From contig NZ_VULN01000011.1 in NCBI RefSeq assembly GCF_009696675.1, positions 1 through 64,000 on the forward strand: 64,000 nt of DNA. Direction: 5' to 3'. Positions 61,662 through 64,000 of this stretch are shown here, piece after piece. The position numbers and the translations under genes were made by a program. The stretch is from Acidaminococcus fermentans. GTDB taxonomy: Bacteria; Bacillota; Negativicutes; Acidaminococcales; Acidaminococcaceae. Positions within the stretch are counted from its first letter, which is position 1; each line of letters starts with the position of its first letter. The notes under the pieces are model-generated. The model was not told the DNA's origin and made no database searches. It saw only the letters and a list, made by a program, of their open reading frames with translations.

Positions 61662-64000
61662 TCACCTTCCTGCTGCCCAAAGAGCGGCGATTTCCGCCGG
61701 CTGCAGCCTCCAGCTGCGGTTCAGGGCCTGGAAACGGGCGTCATATTCCGCCTGCAGGGCCTGGAACCCTTTGGATTCCTGCATATTCTTGTGTCCCGTA
61801 TCTCCCAGGGAAACCAGTCCCGCTTCCCGGGTGAACAGGTGCAATTCGTAAAAAATGTCCAGTACAGCCTGGCTGATCCGGCAGCCGTTGGGTGCCGTCA
61901 ATTGGAGCAGCTGGGCTTCCTGGCAGGCGCCCTGCTCCCGCAGCCGGTTCCGTATGGTTCCGTAGCACACCCGCAGACCGGCCACATCGGGATACTGCCG
62001 GCGCAGGGTGTCCCGCCGGGCCAGGAGATCTTCCCGGCCGTACAGAAGATAGAGCCGCCCGGGCTGGTCCCCTTTCAGAGGGAATTTTCCCGGCTGGAGG
62101 ACTTTTTCCGCGCCCCCGTCCCAGAACACCACCGTGGCAGTTCCCTCCGGCAATGGTGCCCCGTAGGACAGGATACAGGCTTCCGGATATTTTTCCTTTA
62201 GGGCTACACTATCCTCTACATATACTACCGTCTTTTTATCTTTTTGTAAAATACTATTTACCTCTGTCTCCTTGTTCCGGTTCTCATGGCGCCAGTCGAT
62301 GATGGTATAGGGAGCTTCCACCGCCGCCACTTCCAGATCCACCGCCGTCACCCCCCGGAAGGTATTCAGCCGGGGAGAAAAGGCCAGTGCCGCCGTTTCT
62401 CCGGGATAGAAGGAATGGAACCGGGGCCCTTCCTGCCACAGGAGGCCCTTGTACCGGAATCCCCCCTGGGCAATCTGGAACTTCAGATGGTTCTGGTCCC
62501 GGCCCAGGAGAGAGACCTCTTCGATTTTCGCTTTGGCAAAACCCAGTACAGGAGCCGGGTTCCCCACCCCGAAGGGTTCCAGTTTTCCCAGCTGTTCCAC
62601 CGCTTCCGGGGTGATTTCCCGGCCTTCCGGCACGAACCAGTCCGGTTCCGCTGCCGGTTCATAGGGTTTGTGGTCCAGCATCTCCGCCACCACCTGGGAA
62701 AAAGCGTCCCGGAAGGCAGGGATCTCCGCCGTCTTTATGGTGAGCCCGGCCGCCTGGGCATGGCCTCCGAACTGAACCAGATGGTCCCGGCACCGGTCCA
62801 GGGCCTGGTACAGGTCCAGGGGCGGGATGCTCCGGCAGGATCCTTTGGCCGTATCCCCGTCAATGGACAGGAGCACCGAAGGCAGATGGTATTTTTCCGT
62901 CATCCGGGAGGCCACAATGCCGATGACCCCGGGATGCCAGCCTTCTTCTCCCAGCACCAGGCTCCATTCCGGACTGCCTTGGGCTGCCAGCTGGTGTTCC
63001 GCTTCCTCAAAGATCTTCTGGCTGAGAGCCTGGCGTTCCTGGTTGGCGGAATTCAGTTCCTCCGCCAGCTCCCGGGCGGTTTCCGGCTCCTGGGCCGTAA
63101 GCAGCTTCACCGCGGTCATGGCGTCATCCAGCCGGCCGGCAGCGTTGATCCGGGGCCCCAGGCCGAAACCGATGGTGCCACTGTTGATGGCAGCCCCGGG
63201 GGCCACGGTCACATGGATCAGGGCCTGAAGTCCCAGGAGCGGACTGTGGGGCATTTTAGCCAGTCCTTTCCGGACGATTTCCCGGTTCTCATCCCGAAGG
63301 GGCACCATGTCCGCCACAGTGCCCAGGGCCACCAGTTCGATCAGATCATCCCAGAACAGCTCCGGATTTCCCGTCAGCTTCTGTTCCAGGGCCTGGCACA
63401 GTTTGAAGGCCACCCCCACCCCGGCAATGCCTTTGAAGGGATACCCATCCCCGGGCTGGTTGGGATTCACCACCGCCAGGGCCCGGGGCAGTTCCCGGGG
63501 AGCCAGATGGTGGTCAGTGATGATGATGTCCAGGTCTTTGGGAGCCTGGGCCACCACCTGGGCACCGCTGATCCCCGTATCCACCGTGATCAGCAGTTTC
63601 GTCCCCCGGCCGGCGATCTTTTCCAGGGCCGGAACATTGAGGCCATATCCTTCCCGGTCCCGCCGGGGCACGTACACATCCACCTGGGCTCCGTGGCGGC
63701 GGAGAAACAAATACAGCAGGGAACTGGCCGATGTACCATCCACGTCGTAATCCCCGTAGATAGTCATGGGTTCGCCCTGCTGCAGTGCCCCGAGGATCCG
63801 TTCCACAGCCCGGTCCATATTCTTCAGCCGGAAGGGATCGTAATAGGGCTGTTCTTTCCCTTCCAGGAATTCCTTCACCTGGGCCGGATCCGTCAGGTTC
63901 CGGCGGACCAGGATTCCGGCCAGAAGGGGCGAAAGGCCCAGTTCCCGGCACAGGGCCTGGACCTGGGGCTCCCGGTCTTCCGTATGCTTTCTGATTTTCG
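61662..64000 (-). CDS. recJ: Single-strand-specific exonuclease RecJ (5' end beyond window)
   Basis: RecJ degrades 5' ends of single-stranded DNA in recombination and repair. The DHH phosphoesterase motifs are visible: YGDYDVDGTSASSLLYLFLRR, DTGISG and IITDHHLAPRELP, then the DHHA1 part with INAAGRLDDAMTAVKLL and GSCRSIP. The frame continues in phase to the right edge, with about 40 more residues (EPQVQALCRELGLSPLLAG), so the true start lies beyond position 64000. The C-terminus is long and less conserved, as in Firmicutes RecJ. Confidence 0.95.
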   Translation of the reverse strand, partial: KIRKHTEDREPQVQALCRELGLSPLLAGILVRRNLTDPAQVKEFLEGKEQPYYDPFRLKNMDRAVERILGALQQGEPMTIYGDYDVDGTSASSLLYLFLRRHGAQVDVYVPRRDREGYGLNVPALEKIAGRGTKLLITVDTGISGAQVVAQAPKDLDIIITDHHLAPRELPRALAVVNPNQPGDGYPFKGIAGVGVAFKLCQALEQKLTGNPELFWDDLIELVALGTVADMVPLRDENREIVRKGLAKMPHSPLLGLQALIHVTVAPGAAINSGTIGFGLGPRINAAGRLDDAMTAVKLLTAQEPETARELAEELNSANQERQALSQKIFEEAEHQLAAQGSPEWSLVLGEEGWHPGVIGIVASRMTEKYHLPSVLLSIDGDTAKGSCRSIPPLDLYQALDRCRDHLVQFGGHAQAAGLTIKTAEIPAFRDAFSQVVAEMLDHKPYEPAAEPDWFVPEGREITPEAVEQLGKLEPFGVGNPAPVLGFAKAKIEEVSLLGRDQNHLKFQIAQGGFRYKGLLWQEGPRFHSFYPGETAALAFSPRLNTFRGVTAVDLEVAAVEAPYTIIDWRHENRNKETEVNSILQKDKKTVVYVEDSVALKEKYPEACILSYGAPLPEGTATVVFWDGGAEKVLQPGKFPLKGDQPGRLYLLYGREDLLARRDTLRRQYPDVAGLRVCYGTIRNRLREQGACQEAQLLQLTAPNGCRISQAVLDIFYELHLFTREAGLVSLGDTGHKNMQESKGFQALQAEYDARFQALNRSWRLQPAEIAALWAAGR

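Overview
The window reads as a chromosome segment of a Firmicutes-type bacterium. It has consensus TTGACA/TATAAT promoters, AGGAGG ribosome binding sites, and classic Firmicutes gene orders (phoH-ybeY-cdd-era, pcrA-ligA, recJ-rel-dtd-hisS-aspS). The G+C-rich coding style, together with a likely aconitate-use operon, CstA and an amino-acid binding lipoprotein, points to a Negativicute such as Acidaminococcus. The genus is an inference that I could not test by search.

Layout. Positions 1-3122 are an AT-rich integrated element. It sits at the 3' end of a tRNA-Ser(GCU) gene and carries a tyrosine integrase, one unknown gene and about 1.3 kb of repeat-rich, apparently non-coding DNA. From 3.2 kb on the sequence is dense chromosomal DNA. 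It holds an orphan amino-acid binding lipoprotein, a strong 6S-RNA candidate, a short HD-GYP protein, alr, an exported nucleoside hydrolase and a heterodimeric ABC exporter. Next come a ComF-type phosphoribosyltransferase, recD2, an AdoMet-decarboxylase-like protein without catalytic residues, a HAD phosphatase, an exported pentapeptide protein, pta, leuS, a metallophosphoesterase and lgt.

The 23.9-29.9 kb block is a catabolic operon (PrpF-type isomerase, MatC-like carrier, aconitase-family hydratase) with a divergent LysR regulator. It is best read as uptake and isomerisation of aconitate or a related tricarboxylate. Then follow an ADP-ribosylglycohydrolase with xth, a membrane protein with recO, a truncated CBS/CorC protein, era-cdd-ybeY-phoH, tRNA-Val(GAC), an FAH-family enzyme, a 61-residue protein and cstA with an elaborate leader. 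After these come ligA-pcrA and a purine permease. The 46.5-50.6 kb stretch is decaying: one intact and one broken UPF0597/cysteine-desulfidase-like gene flank an acetyltransferase, and a symporter remnant is joined head-on to a fragment of an unrelated gene. The right end holds a phosphonate-type phnDCE operon behind a structured leader with a terminator, then the seven-gene run recJ-rel-dtd-MBL-AI2E-hisS-aspS. recJ runs off the right edge.

Intergenic regions share a repeated mosaic: a GTTGC..GCAAC palindrome, a short run of about 7-base units (types CTGACNG or CGNGACC) and, at three sites, a GGTGTGAA/TTCACACC palindrome. These double as terminators and are the clearest structure not explained by genes.
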